Under the pieces are notes generated by a model that did not search any database, was not told the origin of the DNA, and saw nothing but the letters and a program-made list of their open reading frames with translations. This document shows, one piece after another, positions 36,902 to 44,914 of a stretch of 64,000 bases of DNA. This DNA comes from Frondihabitans sp. PhB188 (GTDB lineage: Bacteria > Actinomycetota > Actinomycetes > Actinomycetales > Microbacteriaceae), in contig NZ_RJUO01000002.1 of the NCBI RefSeq assembly GCF_003752365.1, positions 558,001 through 622,000 on the forward strand, read 5' to 3'. How positions within the stretch are numbered: position 1 is the first letter of the stretch; the number at the start of each line of letters is the position of its first letter. The position numbers and the translations under genes are program-made.

Positions 36902-39049
36902 CTACTGGGCGTCGGAGCGGCGGTCGGGCGCATCGCCAGCAGCGGCGGAGGAGTCGGACTCCGCGCCGGGGGTCGACGCCTCGGTGCGCGCGGCCGCCGG
37001 CTTGCCCGCCATCACGGCGAGCTGCTCGTTGTAGGCCCGCAGCTCGGCGTCGCCGTCGACCTCGGCACGCCGGTCATAGCGCTTGGCGACGCGCTCGTCG
37101 CTGCGGATCCACTGCCGCATCACCATCAGTGCCACGAGCACGGTGGGGAACTCGCCCGCACCCCAGGCGATCGCGCCCCCGGTGTGCTGGTCGGAGAGGA
37201 GGTCCTGGTAGTTCGTCTTGCCGAGGGCGTGCCACCAGTCGGCGGCGAGGATGGTGGTCTGCGACATGATCGCGAGGCCGAAGAACGCGTGGAAGGCCAG
37301 CGTCGCCAGCAGCAGGATGATCCGCATCGGGAAGGGCGGCCGCTTGGGGCCGGGGTCGACGCCGATCAGCACGAAGAAGAACAGGTAGCCCGAGAGCAGG
37401 AAGTGAACCTCCATGAGGAAGTGCCCGGGGTGGGTCTGGAGGGACGCCTGGAACCAGCCCGTGTAGTAGAAGGCGATGAGGCTGCCGGCGAAGATGATCG
37501 CCGCCACGACGGGGTTGGTCACGACCTGGCCGTACCGGGAGTGGATGACGATCATGATCCACTCGCGCGGGCCGCGGCTGTTGTCGCGGCGCTTCGGCAG
37601 CGTCCGCAGCGCGAGGAGGATCGGAGCGCCGAGAACGAGGAGCGGCGGCACGTACATCATCAGCACCATGTGCTGGATCATGTGAGTCGAGAAGTTCACG
37701 GCGCCGTAGACGCTGGGCCCCCCGCTGGTCGCGAAGAACAGGCCGAGGCAGCCGAACAGCCACGGCACGGTCCTTCCCCACGACCAGGTGTCGCCGCGGC
37801 GGCGAAGCCGCATGACGGCGGCGATGTACAGCCCCGCCATGATGAGCGCGACGGCGATGAAGAAGTAGTCGGGGTGGAACCCGAGCAGGAAGCGCGGGAT
37901 CGTGATCGGCGCCGGGTACGGGAAGCCGATCAGCCCGTCGCGGGTGTCGCCGCCGTTCGTCTGGGGCACCGGGGGCGCGCTCTGCGACAGGGCGACCGAC
38001 AGGCCCATCGCGACGACCATGAACACGACCTCGCCGACGGCGAGACGCACGAACGAGCGAGTGCGGCCCGGCTCGCGGACGAGTCGCGGGATGACGCGAC
38101 GGCGGTGGAGGTAGCCGGCGACGCCCAGGCCGATCAGGATGATCGACTTGGCGAGGATCAGCATGCCGTACGTCGTCGTGACGAGGTCGGCGGGGCCCGT
38201 GAGCCGCAGGCTCGCGTTGATCACGCCGGAGAAGGCGACGAAGGCGAAAGCCCAGATGGCGAGGGCCGAGTAGCGGGAGACCACCGTGGCGAGGTTCGTC
38301 CCGACCTTGCCGCGGAGCAGGATGACGGCGATCAGGCCGCCCATCCAGACGGTGACGCCCACGAGGTGCATGGCGAGGCTGTTCACGGCGTTGACGTGCT
38401 CGTTCGAGCCCGCAGAGTGGCCCGACAGCGACAGCGGCAGCAGAGCGAACAGGGCGAAGCCCATCGCCGCGGCGAGCCACGAGACGTTCTTCGTCGAGAG
38501 CAGGATCACGAGCGCGGCGAGGATGCACGAGATCGTCACGACCCAGGTCTGGCCGAGCTCGAGCTGGAAGGCGAAGAAGAAGAACTGGCTGCGGAACGTC
38601 GGCGACGTGAACGGGACGCCGAGCACGTTGGCGGCCCGGAACATCAGGTTCGCGACGGCGGACACCAGCCAGACGAGCACGGCCCAGGTGGCCCACCTGG
38701 AGGCGTACCACTGGCTGAAGCTTGCCGACTTCGGGTCGGTCTTCTGCCCGGGCAACGCGACGGCCGAGATGACGAGCAGGCCGATCGCGACGGCGGCGGA
38801 GCCGTCGAAGAGGGCGGTCGTGATCGGGAGGCCGTTCGTGACGATCGCGCCCGGGTCGACGATCAGGCGGCCGCCGAGGGCCCCGGTGAAGTACATGGCC
38901 GCGAGCGCGAGAGCCAGGCCGAGCGGGATGCAGAGGAGAAGGACGATGGCGGTCCGCGACAGACGAGGGACGCGCTCGGGATCGCGCTTGCCCGAGGGCA
39001 GCGAGAGCTCGCGCGTCTCGAAGTGGAGGTCTTCGATCTGATCTGTCAC
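36902..39049 (-). CDS. CopD-CtaG fusion, copper transport/cytochrome oxidase assembly membrane protein
   Basis: A 715-residue membrane protein that joins two families. Residues about 30-350 form a CopD-like domain with eight or nine helices, including LAMHLVGVTVWMGGL with the conserved histidine. Residues about 380-650 form a caa3_CtaG domain with NFSTHMIQHMVLMMYVPP and the later MEVHFLLSGYLFFFVLIG. CopD imports copper; CtaG is needed to load it into cytochrome c oxidase. Such fusions are common in actinobacteria. GTG at 39049 lies six bases after TAGGAT, so leaderless. It heads the copper set. Confidence 0.88.
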   Translation of the reverse strand: MTDQIEDLHFETRELSLPSGKRDPERVPRLSRTAIVLLLCIPLGLALALAAMYFTGALGGRLIVDPGAIVTNGLPITTALFDGSAAVAIGLLVISAVALPGQKTDPKSASFSQWYASRWATWAVLVWLVSAVANLMFRAANVLGVPFTSPTFRSQFFFFAFQLELGQTWVVTISCILAALVILLSTKNVSWLAAAMGFALFALLPLSLSGHSAGSNEHVNAVNSLAMHLVGVTVWMGGLIAVILLRGKVGTNLATVVSRYSALAIWAFAFVAFSGVINASLRLTGPADLVTTTYGMLILAKSIILIGLGVAGYLHRRRVIPRLVREPGRTRSFVRLAVGEVVFMVVAMGLSVALSQSAPPVPQTNGGDTRDGLIGFPYPAPITIPRFLLGFHPDYFFIAVALIMAGLYIAAVMRLRRRGDTWSWGRTVPWLFGCLGLFFATSGGPSVYGAVNFSTHMIQHMVLMMYVPPLLVLGAPILLALRTLPKRRDNSRGPREWIMIVIHSRYGQVVTNPVVAAIIFAGSLIAFYYTGWFQASLQTHPGHFLMEVHFLLSGYLFFFVLIGVDPGPKRPPFPMRIILLLATLAFHAFFGLAIMSQTTILAADWWHALGKTNYQDLLSDQHTGGAIAWGAGEFPTVLVALMVMRQWIRSDERVAKRYDRRAEVDGDAELRAYNEQLAVMAGKPAAARTEASTPGAESDSSAAAGDAPDRRSDAQ

Positions 39050-39055
39050 CCGGCA

Positions 39056-39061
39056 ATCCTA
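39056..39061 (-). promoter_or_regulatory. -10 box of copper operon
   Basis: TAGGAT on the minus strand lies six bases before GTG at 39049; the mRNA should be leaderless. No CsoR-type operator could be recognised. Confidence 0.5.
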
Positions 39062-39088
39062 CGTTTTCGCCACGGAATGGCAGTCGAG

Positions 39089-39141
39089 TTATCCACAGCC
39101 CCGAGAGACACGGGCCCGAGAGACACAGCCCCGAGAGAAAG
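39089..39141. repeat. DnaA-box match followed by three direct repeats
   Basis: TTATCCACA (39089-39097) is a perfect consensus DnaA box. It is followed at once by three copies of CCCGAGAGACAC with a 15-base period (39100, 39115 and 39130, the last degenerate). The element lies in the 150-base gap between the divergent copper operon and the phosphodiesterase-like gene. Confidence 0.55.
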
Positions 39142-39200
39142 GGACACGGCGCGGGAACCCCGTTCACTCCCGCGCAACCCCGCCGGTGCACCCTGGCCCC

Positions 39201-40010
39201 GTGACTGACGCGAAGGCTCTGCTGGTGGGGATCGACGGACTCCGAATCGACGACGCGCTGCGGCCGGGCGCGGCGTCGTACCTTGCCGAGTTCCTGCGCG
39301 AGGGCTCGCACCTGCCGCTGACCATGGAGGTGCCGACGATCTCGGGCCCCGGCTGGTCGTCGCTGCTGACCGGTGCGCCGCACGCGGTGCACGGGGTCTT
39401 CGACAACTCCTTCTTCGGCCATCGCCTCGACGCGACCGTCGACGTGCTGACGCGCGCCGCCGCTGCGGGCCGCTCGACGTTCGCGGCCGTCAGCTGGCCG
39501 CCGCTCGCCGACCCCGCGGGCCCCGGCCCGGTGCTGGCGTTCCGCGAGGACGACCAGCGCGCCGGCCGTCACCGCGTCGTGATCCGCGACGGCGAGGTCT
39601 ACGGCTACCGGCATGCCGACGGCGAGATCGCCGCTTTCTCGCGGCTGGCCCTCCGCGACGCCGGCCCAGACCTGAGCTTCGTCTACCTCGGCGAGGTCGA
39701 CGAGGCGGGCCACCTCTACGGCGGCGACTCGGCCGAGTACCGCGAGGCGATGCACCGCGTCGACGAGCGGCTCGGCCGGCTTCTGGCGGAGGTCGAGGCA
39801 CGAGCGGCGACCCGCGACGAGGACTGGCTCGTCGCGATCACCACCGACCACGGCCACCTCGACGAGGGCGGCCACGGCGGGGCGGACGAGGTGCTGACAC
39901 GGTCGTTCCTGGGGCTGCGGCGCTTCGGAGGACAGACGCTGGTCGAATCCGCGGCGCCGGTCGGGCCGACTGACGTTGCCGCGATCCTGCTGCGGCACCT
40001 GAGCCTCTAG
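39201..40010 (+). CDS. Alkaline phosphatase-superfamily phosphodiesterase/nucleotide pyrophosphatase-like protein
   Basis: A 269-residue enzyme of the type I phosphodiesterase/pyrophosphatase family. It opens with ALLVGIDGLRIDD (first metal aspartate). The nucleophile region is EVPTISGPGWSSLLTG, the middle metal site is VYLGEVDEAGHLYG, and the C-terminal site is ITTDHGHLDEGGHGG. All the metal-ligand positions appear to be present. No signal peptide is seen, so it acts in the cytoplasm on an unknown phosphodiester. GTG at 39201 is chosen; an in-frame ATG 15 bases upstream is possible. Confidence 0.8.
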   Translation: MTDAKALLVGIDGLRIDDALRPGAASYLAEFLREGSHLPLTMEVPTISGPGWSSLLTGAPHAVHGVFDNSFFGHRLDATVDVLTRAAAAGRSTFAAVSWPPLADPAGPGPVLAFREDDQRAGRHRVVIRDGEVYGYRHADGEIAAFSRLALRDAGPDLSFVYLGEVDEAGHLYGGDSAEYREAMHRVDERLGRLLAEVEARAATRDEDWLVAITTDHGHLDEGGHGGADEVLTRSFLGLRRFGGQTLVESAAPVGPTDVAAILLRHLSL

Positions 40011-40021
40011 CCTGCCGAGGT

Positions 40022-41608
40022 CTACTCCCCGATCGCCTTCGGGTGCCGCGCCCGCAGCGCGGTCTCCTCGGCGTCGATGGCGGCGAGCACGGCCTGCACC
40101 GCACCCTCCTGATAGCGGCCGTCGCGCCGCGCGAGCAGCACGGCCTCGCGCTCGGCGGCGATCATGGAGCCGCGCAGGCGGCTGAACGTGACCGGCGACG
40201 GCTCTCGGTCGGCGGGAGACGGGTCGGCGAGCTGCTCGGAGAGGAAGCTCGAGGCCCGACGCAGCTGCTCGACGACTCGCTCCTCGTCGTCCTCGGTGCG
40301 GACGGCGTCGAGCCGCTCGATCCCCGCCTGCTTCGCCTCGGCGGTGAGCAGCTGCCGTTCGGTCCACTCCTGCGCGAGGTTCGGCGCGGGCAGGTGCACG
40401 CGCCGGATCAGCAGCGGCAGAGGCAGCGCCTGGAGCAGCGTGCCGAGCACGACGACGAACGCGAGAAACTGCAGCAGCTCCCTCTGCGGCGTCTGGTCGG
40501 GCAGCAGGAACACGGCTGCGAGAGTCACCACGCCGCGGATACCCGCGGCCGAGACCACGGTCGACGAGGCCGCCGACCAGGCGCGCTCGCGCACCCGCGC
40601 GGGGCCGATCCGGTACAGCAGCATCGTGAAGAACACCCACGCGAACCGCGACGCGATCACGACCGCCAGCACCGCGAAGCTGATCCCGACGGTCACCCAG
40701 AGGCCCGGCCCGTTCTTCACGACCCCTTCGAGCACCCCCGCGAGGTTCAGCCCGATGAAGAGGAACACCGCATTCTCGAGCAGGAACTGCACCGTCTTCC
40801 AGTTCAGCCTCTCCGCCACCCGGGCCTCGGCCGAGAGCACCACGGGCGACCGGAAGCCGAGATACAGGCCCGCCACGACCACCGCGAGCGCGCCCGACCC
40901 GTGCAGGAGCTGCGCAGGCAGGAAGGCGATGAACGGCGTGACGAGCGACAGGCTGGTGTCGAGCACGGCCGAGTGCAGCCGCTTGCGGATGTCGCCGAGC
41001 ACGAAGCCGACGGCCATGCCGATGCCGCCGCCGACCACGACGGCCAGCACGAAGTCGCCGGCGACGTCCGCTGGCGTGACGACCCGCGTGATGGCCGTGA
41101 TCGCGGCGTCGAGCGCGACCAGGGCGGTCGCGTCGTTGAGCAGGCTCTCGCCCTCGAGGATCGTCACGACGCGTCGGGGCAGCGGCACCTTCCCGGTGAC
41201 GGCGGTGACGGCGACCGCGTCGGTCGGGGCGACGACGGCCCCGAAGGCGAGCCCGGCGGCGAGGGTGATGCCGGGCACGAGCCACCAGGCCGCGAAGCCG
41301 ACGGCCACGACCGTGAAGGCGACGAGAGCGACGCTGGTCAAGAGGATCGAGTCGTTGCGGGCGCGGATGTCGATCAGCGACGTCCGGATCGCGGCGGCGA
41401 ACAGGAGCGGAGGCAGCAGCCCGAACAGCACGAGGTCGGGCTCGAGAGTCACGCGCGGCACGGCCGGCACGAACGAGGCGATGGCGCCCACGAGCACGAG
41501 CGTGACGGGTGCCGACCAGCCGATCCGACCCGAGAGCCCGGTGACGGCGACCGTCACCACGACGAACACGACGATCCAGGCGATCGCTGTCACGGGGTCC
41601 ATGGCCAT
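40022..41608 (-). CDS. Na+/H+ antiporter, CPA1 family
   Basis: A 528-residue antiporter with about twelve helices in residues 5-400. The ion-binding core is visible as GAVVAPTDAVAVTAV and ILEGESLLNDATALVAL, the latter with the ND motif of electroneutral CPA1 exchangers. A cytoplasmic tail of about 120 charged residues follows. It would exchange sodium or potassium for protons to control pH. Two in-frame ATG codons (41608, 41602) are adjacent. It converges with the phosphodiesterase-like gene. Confidence 0.9.
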   Translation of the reverse strand: MAMDPVTAIAWIVVFVVVTVAVTGLSGRIGWSAPVTLVLVGAIASFVPAVPRVTLEPDLVLFGLLPPLLFAAAIRTSLIDIRARNDSILLTSVALVAFTVVAVGFAAWWLVPGITLAAGLAFGAVVAPTDAVAVTAVTGKVPLPRRVVTILEGESLLNDATALVALDAAITAITRVVTPADVAGDFVLAVVVGGGIGMAVGFVLGDIRKRLHSAVLDTSLSLVTPFIAFLPAQLLHGSGALAVVVAGLYLGFRSPVVLSAEARVAERLNWKTVQFLLENAVFLFIGLNLAGVLEGVVKNGPGLWVTVGISFAVLAVVIASRFAWVFFTMLLYRIGPARVRERAWSAASSTVVSAAGIRGVVTLAAVFLLPDQTPQRELLQFLAFVVVLGTLLQALPLPLLIRRVHLPAPNLAQEWTERQLLTAEAKQAGIERLDAVRTEDDEERVVEQLRRASSFLSEQLADPSPADREPSPVTFSRLRGSMIAAEREAVLLARRDGRYQEGAVQAVLAAIDAEETALRARHPKAIGE

Positions 41609-41642
41609 GAGACTGCCACACCAGCAGCGGCGGCCGCAGGAA

Positions 41643-42026
41643 CTAGAACCCGCCGCCCATCCACACCCCGAGCGCCGCTGCGCCGGTCGCGACCACGAGC
41701 GTCCCCACGCCGTAGACGACTGCGGCTCCGAACCTCCGCTGCCCGGCCAGGCGCACGGCCTCGACGCTCGCCGTGCTGAACGTCGTGTACCCGCCCATGA
41801 GGCCGCCGCCCAGCACGAGCACCCAGTCGTGCGGCAGGCCCGACGACGCCCCCAGCCCCGTCAGGAGCCCGAGGCCGAACGAGCCGGTCACGTTGATCAC
41901 CTGGGTCGCGACGGGGAACGTCGCCAGCGGGGTGCTCGCCAGCCGCTGACGGACCGCGCCGTCGACGACGAAGCGCAGGGCGGCGCCGACGCCGCCAGCC
42001 ACGCAGACGAGAAGGAACACGATCAC
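41643..42026 (-). CDS. crcB: Fluoride channel subunit CrcB/FluC (second copy)
   Basis: This 127-residue, four-helix protein is half of a Fluc dual-topology fluoride channel. It has GGVGAALRFVVD, the pore asparagine in VINVTGSFGLGLL, and GGYTTFSTASVEAV with the phenylalanine/threonine track. GTG at 42026 overlaps the stop of the other crcB gene (GTGA), so a heterodimer is likely, as known for paired FluC proteins. The stop codon overlaps a GTTCCTGCG word. Confidence 0.92.
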   Translation of the reverse strand: MIVFLLVCVAGGVGAALRFVVDGAVRQRLASTPLATFPVATQVINVTGSFGLGLLTGLGASSGLPHDWVLVLGGGLMGGYTTFSTASVEAVRLAGQRRFGAAVVYGVGTLVVATGAAALGVWMGGGF

Positions 42027-42442
42027 GAGGTGGGCCTCAGGCGGGCCGCGAGCGCGATCCCGGCGAGCGCGGCGACCAGCCCGAGCACGAGCGACGCCGC
42101 CGCGTACGCGAGGGCGACGCCGGGTGCGGGGCCGAGGCGGGTGGCGACGTCGGTGACCCAGGAGCTGTAGGTGGTGAAGCCGCCGAGGACGCCGGTGCCG
42201 ACGAAGAGCCGCGAGTTCCTGCGCCCGCCTTCATCGGCGCCTTGCCGGGTGAGGCTCTCGAGCAGGAGGCCGAGCGCGAACGACCCCACGACGTTGATGA
42301 GAAGGATCGTGAGCGGGAAGCCGGTGGTCGCGGCCGGCCAGGTGAGGGCTAGGGCCTCGCGGATGCCCGTGCCGATGGCACCGCCCAGAGCGACCAGGCC
42401 GACCAGTCTCGGCCGGAGGAAGAGAGGGGGCGCGGGCGTCAT
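42023..42442 (-). CDS. crcB: Fluoride channel subunit CrcB/FluC (first copy)
   Basis: The 139-residue partner of the preceding entry. It contains GGAIGTGIREALAL, LINVVGSFALGLLLE and GGFTTYSSWVTDV, the same three pore signatures. ATG at 42442 is close to the end of an AATAGT-like -10 box, so little leader exists and no fluoride riboswitch was recognised upstream. The two proteins probably insert in opposite orientation to form one channel that expels fluoride. Confidence 0.92.
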   Translation of the reverse strand: MTPAPPLFLRPRLVGLVALGGAIGTGIREALALTWPAATTGFPLTILLINVVGSFALGLLLESLTRQGADEGGRRNSRLFVGTGVLGGFTTYSSWVTDVATRLGPAPGVALAYAAASLVLGLVAALAGIALAARLRPTS

Positions 42443-42565
42443 CGCGACTATTCAAGCAGGCGCGGCCCTCGCTCTGGGGTGATGGCGCGACCCAACCCTC
42501 TCGCGGACGGCGCCGAACGAACCGGGACGCACGAAGACCGACCATCCCAGGGAAGGGGACGCACC

Positions 42566-43300
42566 GTGAACAACACCGAGAGCGCAGGATGCACCAGCTC
42601 CCATCGCAGCTCCGGCACCGTCTCGGGCTACGGGATCCTCAGCTACAACCTGTGGAAGCACCGCGCCGCCGACGAGCTCGAGCCGCTGGTCGATTTCGAG
42701 AGCGTCGACCTGCTTTTCCTCCAGGAGGCCCGCACCGAGCAGCTGCCCGACTCGATCGGCCGGCTCTCGAGCCTCGTGGCGACCTCGAACGGCCGCCTCG
42801 GCCTCGCCGTCTACGGCCACAGCGACCGGTTCGTCGTCGAGGACGCCCGCGTCGACCGCCTCGGGCGCTCGGTTCACGACCGGATGCACGGACCCACGCC
42901 GCACCGCCTCGTCTCAGCTCGCCTCTTCGACCGGTTCTCGGGTCGGCGGTTCGTCGTCGGCTCGTTCCACGCGTCGCCGCTCACCGCCGGCAACGGCCTG
43001 CGCCGCCGCCAGGTGCGCCAGGCGCACACCCTGCTCGACTCGCTCGGCGGAGGGCTGCCCACCCTCCTCATCGGCGACTTCAACTACCCCGTCGGCGTGG
43101 GCTCGCTCCGCCGCATGCTCGCCTCGACCGGCCACACCCTGTCGCTTGCGGCGGACGACACCTACCGCCGCTTCGGCGTCCTCCGCGGCAGGTTCGACCT
43201 CGTCGCGGCCCGCGGGCTGCTCGTCGGACCAGTCCGCGTCCTCCCCCGCGGCAAGTCCGACCACCTGCCGATCGTCGCCACCGCCAGCTTCCCGAGCTAG
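42566..43300 (+). CDS. Endonuclease/exonuclease/phosphatase-fold protein
   Basis: A 244-residue member of the EEP superfamily (DNase I fold). Recognisable are LSYNLWKHRAADEL (first strand), LLFLQEARTEQLPDS with the metal-binding glutamate, GSFHASPLTAGN, TLLIGDFNYPVG and the final GKSDHLPIVATASF with the Asp-His pair. Substrate is unknown: nucleic acid, lipid or inositol phosphate are all possible. GTG at 42566 follows GGGAAGGGGA. No signal peptide. Confidence 0.8.
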   Translation: MNNTESAGCTSSHRSSGTVSGYGILSYNLWKHRAADELEPLVDFESVDLLFLQEARTEQLPDSIGRLSSLVATSNGRLGLAVYGHSDRFVVEDARVDRLGRSVHDRMHGPTPHRLVSARLFDRFSGRRFVVGSFHASPLTAGNGLRRRQVRQAHTLLDSLGGGLPTLLIGDFNYPVGVGSLRRMLASTGHTLSLAADDTYRRFGVLRGRFDLVAARGLLVGPVRVLPRGKSDHLPIVATASFPS

Positions 43301-43400
43301 CGGTCGTCTCCGGGGCCGCGCGCACTCCTGATCCGTGCGCGCTGCCCCGGCCCCCTGCCGGGCGCACACCTGATCCGTGCGCCCGGCTCTCTTCCTTCTG

Positions 43401-44567
43401 TCAGTCGCCCTTCACGTTGACGATCTGCCGCAGCGTGTGCCGGATCGACACGAGCTCGTCAGCATCCGCCATCACCTGGTCGATCGGCTTGTACGCCGCC
43501 GGGATCTCGTCGAGGAACGCGTCGGTGTCGCGGTACTCGATCCCGAGCATGGCCTCCCGCAGCTGGTCGTGCGTGAAGGTCCTGCGCGCCTTCGACCGCG
43601 AGAACTGCCGGCCGGCGCCGTGCGGCGACGACTCGAGCGCGACCGGGTTGCCGAGGCCCTCGACGACGTACGACGCGGTGCCCATCGACCCGGGGATCAG
43701 GCCCGCCTCCCCCTTGCGCGCAGAGATCGCGCCCTTCCGCGAGAGCCAGACGCTCTTGCCGAAGTGCTGCTCCTTCTGCGTGAAGTTGTGATGCGTGTTG
43801 ATCCGCTCGAGCTCGGTGACAGGCGCGCCGACCCAGTCCGAGAACTGCCGCACGACGCGGTCCATCATCTCCTCGCGGTTGAGCAGCGCGAAGTGCTGCG
43901 CCCACTTCAGCTCGGCGATGTAGCTCGAGAACTCCTTCGTGCCTTCGACCAGGTAGGCGAGGTCGGGGTCGGGCAGCTCGATCCACCACTTCGTCATCGC
44001 TGCCTTGGCGACGGCGATGTGCTTCTGCGCGATCTTGTTGCCCACGCCGCGGCTTCCCGAGTGCAGGAAGAGCCACACGTCGTCGTTCTCGTCGAGGCTG
44101 ATCTCGATGAAGTGGTTGCCCGATCCGAGCGACCCGAGCTGCAGATCCCACTTGCCGGAGTAGGTCGCAGGATCGAACCCGGCGTCCTCGGCCATCGCCG
44201 CGAGCTCGGCGACCCGCGGCTCCGCCGTCGCGACGACCTTGCGGTTGTACGACCCGGCCGACGTGGGGACGGCGCGCTCGATGGCCTCCCGCACGGCCTT
44301 CCGGTCGTCGGGCAGCTCGGTCGCGGTGAACTGCGTCTTCACGGCGATCATGCCGCAGCCGATGTCGACTCCGACGGCCGCGGGCATGACCGCGCCGAGC
44401 GTGGGGATGACCGACCCGACCGTGGCGCCGAGGCCCAGGTGGGCGTCGGGCATGAGGGCGAGGTGGGGGTAGATGAACGGCATGGTCGAGGTGGTGCGGG
44501 CCTGGAGCTCGGTGTTCGGCTCCAGGATCGACGCCCAGCTGAGGAGCCGGTCGGTGATCTTCTTCAT
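43401..44567 (-). CDS. rtcB: RNA-splicing ligase RtcB
   Basis: RtcB joins RNA ends (2',3'-cyclic phosphate or 3'-phosphate with 5'-OH) using GTP and manganese. The 388-residue protein shows the metal site cysteine in VDIGCGM (Asp68, Cys71), GSGNHFIEI, HSGSRGVGNKIA, HHNFTQKEQ and the guanylylated histidine region SSPHGAGRQFSR. ATG at 44567 follows GAAAGGA. No archease or RtcA gene is adjacent. Upstream on the same strand are a 23-codon open frame and a terminator, so rtcB may be controlled by attenuation. Confidence 0.95.
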   Translation of the reverse strand: MKKITDRLLSWASILEPNTELQARTTSTMPFIYPHLALMPDAHLGLGATVGSVIPTLGAVMPAAVGVDIGCGMIAVKTQFTATELPDDRKAVREAIERAVPTSAGSYNRKVVATAEPRVAELAAMAEDAGFDPATYSGKWDLQLGSLGSGNHFIEISLDENDDVWLFLHSGSRGVGNKIAQKHIAVAKAAMTKWWIELPDPDLAYLVEGTKEFSSYIAELKWAQHFALLNREEMMDRVVRQFSDWVGAPVTELERINTHHNFTQKEQHFGKSVWLSRKGAISARKGEAGLIPGSMGTASYVVEGLGNPVALESSPHGAGRQFSRSKARRTFTHDQLREAMLGIEYRDTDAFLDEIPAAYKPIDQVMADADELVSIRHTLRQIVNVKGD

Positions 44568-44650
44568 GGTCCTTTCGTTTCTGTGAGGTGATGCGGAGTG
44601 CACCCGGGGAGGCGCATTCCGTCCGCCCTGCAGAAGCGAGAGAAATGAGA

Positions 44651-44684
44651 GAAGCCCCGGGCCTCGATTGAGGTGCGGGGCTTC
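44651..44684 (-). terminator. Terminator between the 23-codon ORF and rtcB
   Basis: On the minus strand GAAGCCCCG and CGGGGCTTC (44676-44684 with 44651-44659) enclose an inner CCTC/GAGG stem, and the 3' side reads TCTCATTTCTCTC. This is the most canonical intrinsic terminator on this strand in the window. It lies 21 bases after the small ORF stop and 83 bases before the rtcB start. Confidence 0.7.
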
Positions 44685-44704
44685 GTGTGTCGAAGGTCCG
44701 GACC

Positions 44705-44776
44705 CTAGTCGAGTTCGTGGAAGGCGCGCGCGAGCTCGAGCTCATAGCGCTGCGGGTTCGACTGACTTTTCAGCAC
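44705..44776 (-). CDS. 23-residue small ORF upstream of rtcB (leader peptide or small protein)
   Basis: GTG at 44776 is preceded by a very strong GGAAGGAG ribosome site at ideal distance, which is rarer here than in most bacteria. It encodes MLKSQSNPQRYELELARAF ending HELD, then TAG. The peptide is amphipathic in its second half and has no run of a single amino acid that would point to classic amino-acid attenuation. It has its own promoter (44824-44854) and is followed by a terminator, then rtcB. It may be a real small protein, a leader peptide, or part of a small dual-function RNA. I do not recognise a family. Confidence 0.55.
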   Translation of the reverse strand: MLKSQSNPQRYELELARAFHELD

Positions 44777-44823
44777 GACCGGCTCCTTCCAAGGGCGTGT
44801 GCCGGGTTCGGCACGAAGCACCG

Positions 44824-44854
44824 AGCATACATCCCGGGCGTGTCGCCCTGTCAA
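44824..44854 (-). promoter_or_regulatory. Promoter of small ORF / rtcB leader
   Basis: TTGACA (plus-strand 44849-44854) with TATGCT at 44824-44829 (19-base spacer), or ATGTAT at 44827-44832 (16-base spacer). Downstream the leader holds GTGCCG-AACC-CGGCAC, a small hairpin, before the ribosome site. Confidence 0.55.
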
Positions 44855-44874
44855 GCGAACTCGCCCGTGAATTA

Positions 44875-44897
44875 AAGTGCACACACGCGTGCAACTT
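44875..44897. promoter_or_regulatory. TetR-type operator
   Basis: TGCAC-ACACGC-GTGCA (44878-44893) is an inverted repeat, extended by AAG and ACTT on the outside. It covers the expected -35 region of the TetR gene (whose -10 TACACT is at 44903-44908) and lies about 20 bases upstream of the -35 box of the divergent small ORF. Autorepression of the TetR operon is likely, with possible influence on the rtcB side. Confidence 0.6.
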
Positions 44898-44902
44898 AGG
44901 CG

Positions 44903-44908
44903 TACACT
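44903..44908 (+). promoter_or_regulatory. -10 box of TetR operon
   Basis: TACACT is six bases before ATG at 44915, predicting a leaderless transcript for the regulator, ABC-like and YhgE genes. Confidence 0.55.
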
Positions 44909-44914
44909 CGTGCC

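Noticed and set aside
39050-39200. Possible replication origin because of the DnaA box and repeats
   Set aside because: Only one good DnaA box, no AT-rich unwinding element, and no dnaA/dnaN/gyrB or parAB genes nearby.
42443-42500. Possible fluoride riboswitch upstream of the crcB pair
   Set aside because: The conserved fluoride-aptamer sequence and pseudoknot are not found, and the -10-like box is only a few bases from the start codon.
44740-44790. GGGTTCGACTGA resembling a tRNA T-loop
   Set aside because: The flanking bases do not pair as a T-stem and no acceptor, D or anticodon arms can be built; the sequence is the coding part of the 23-codon ORF.
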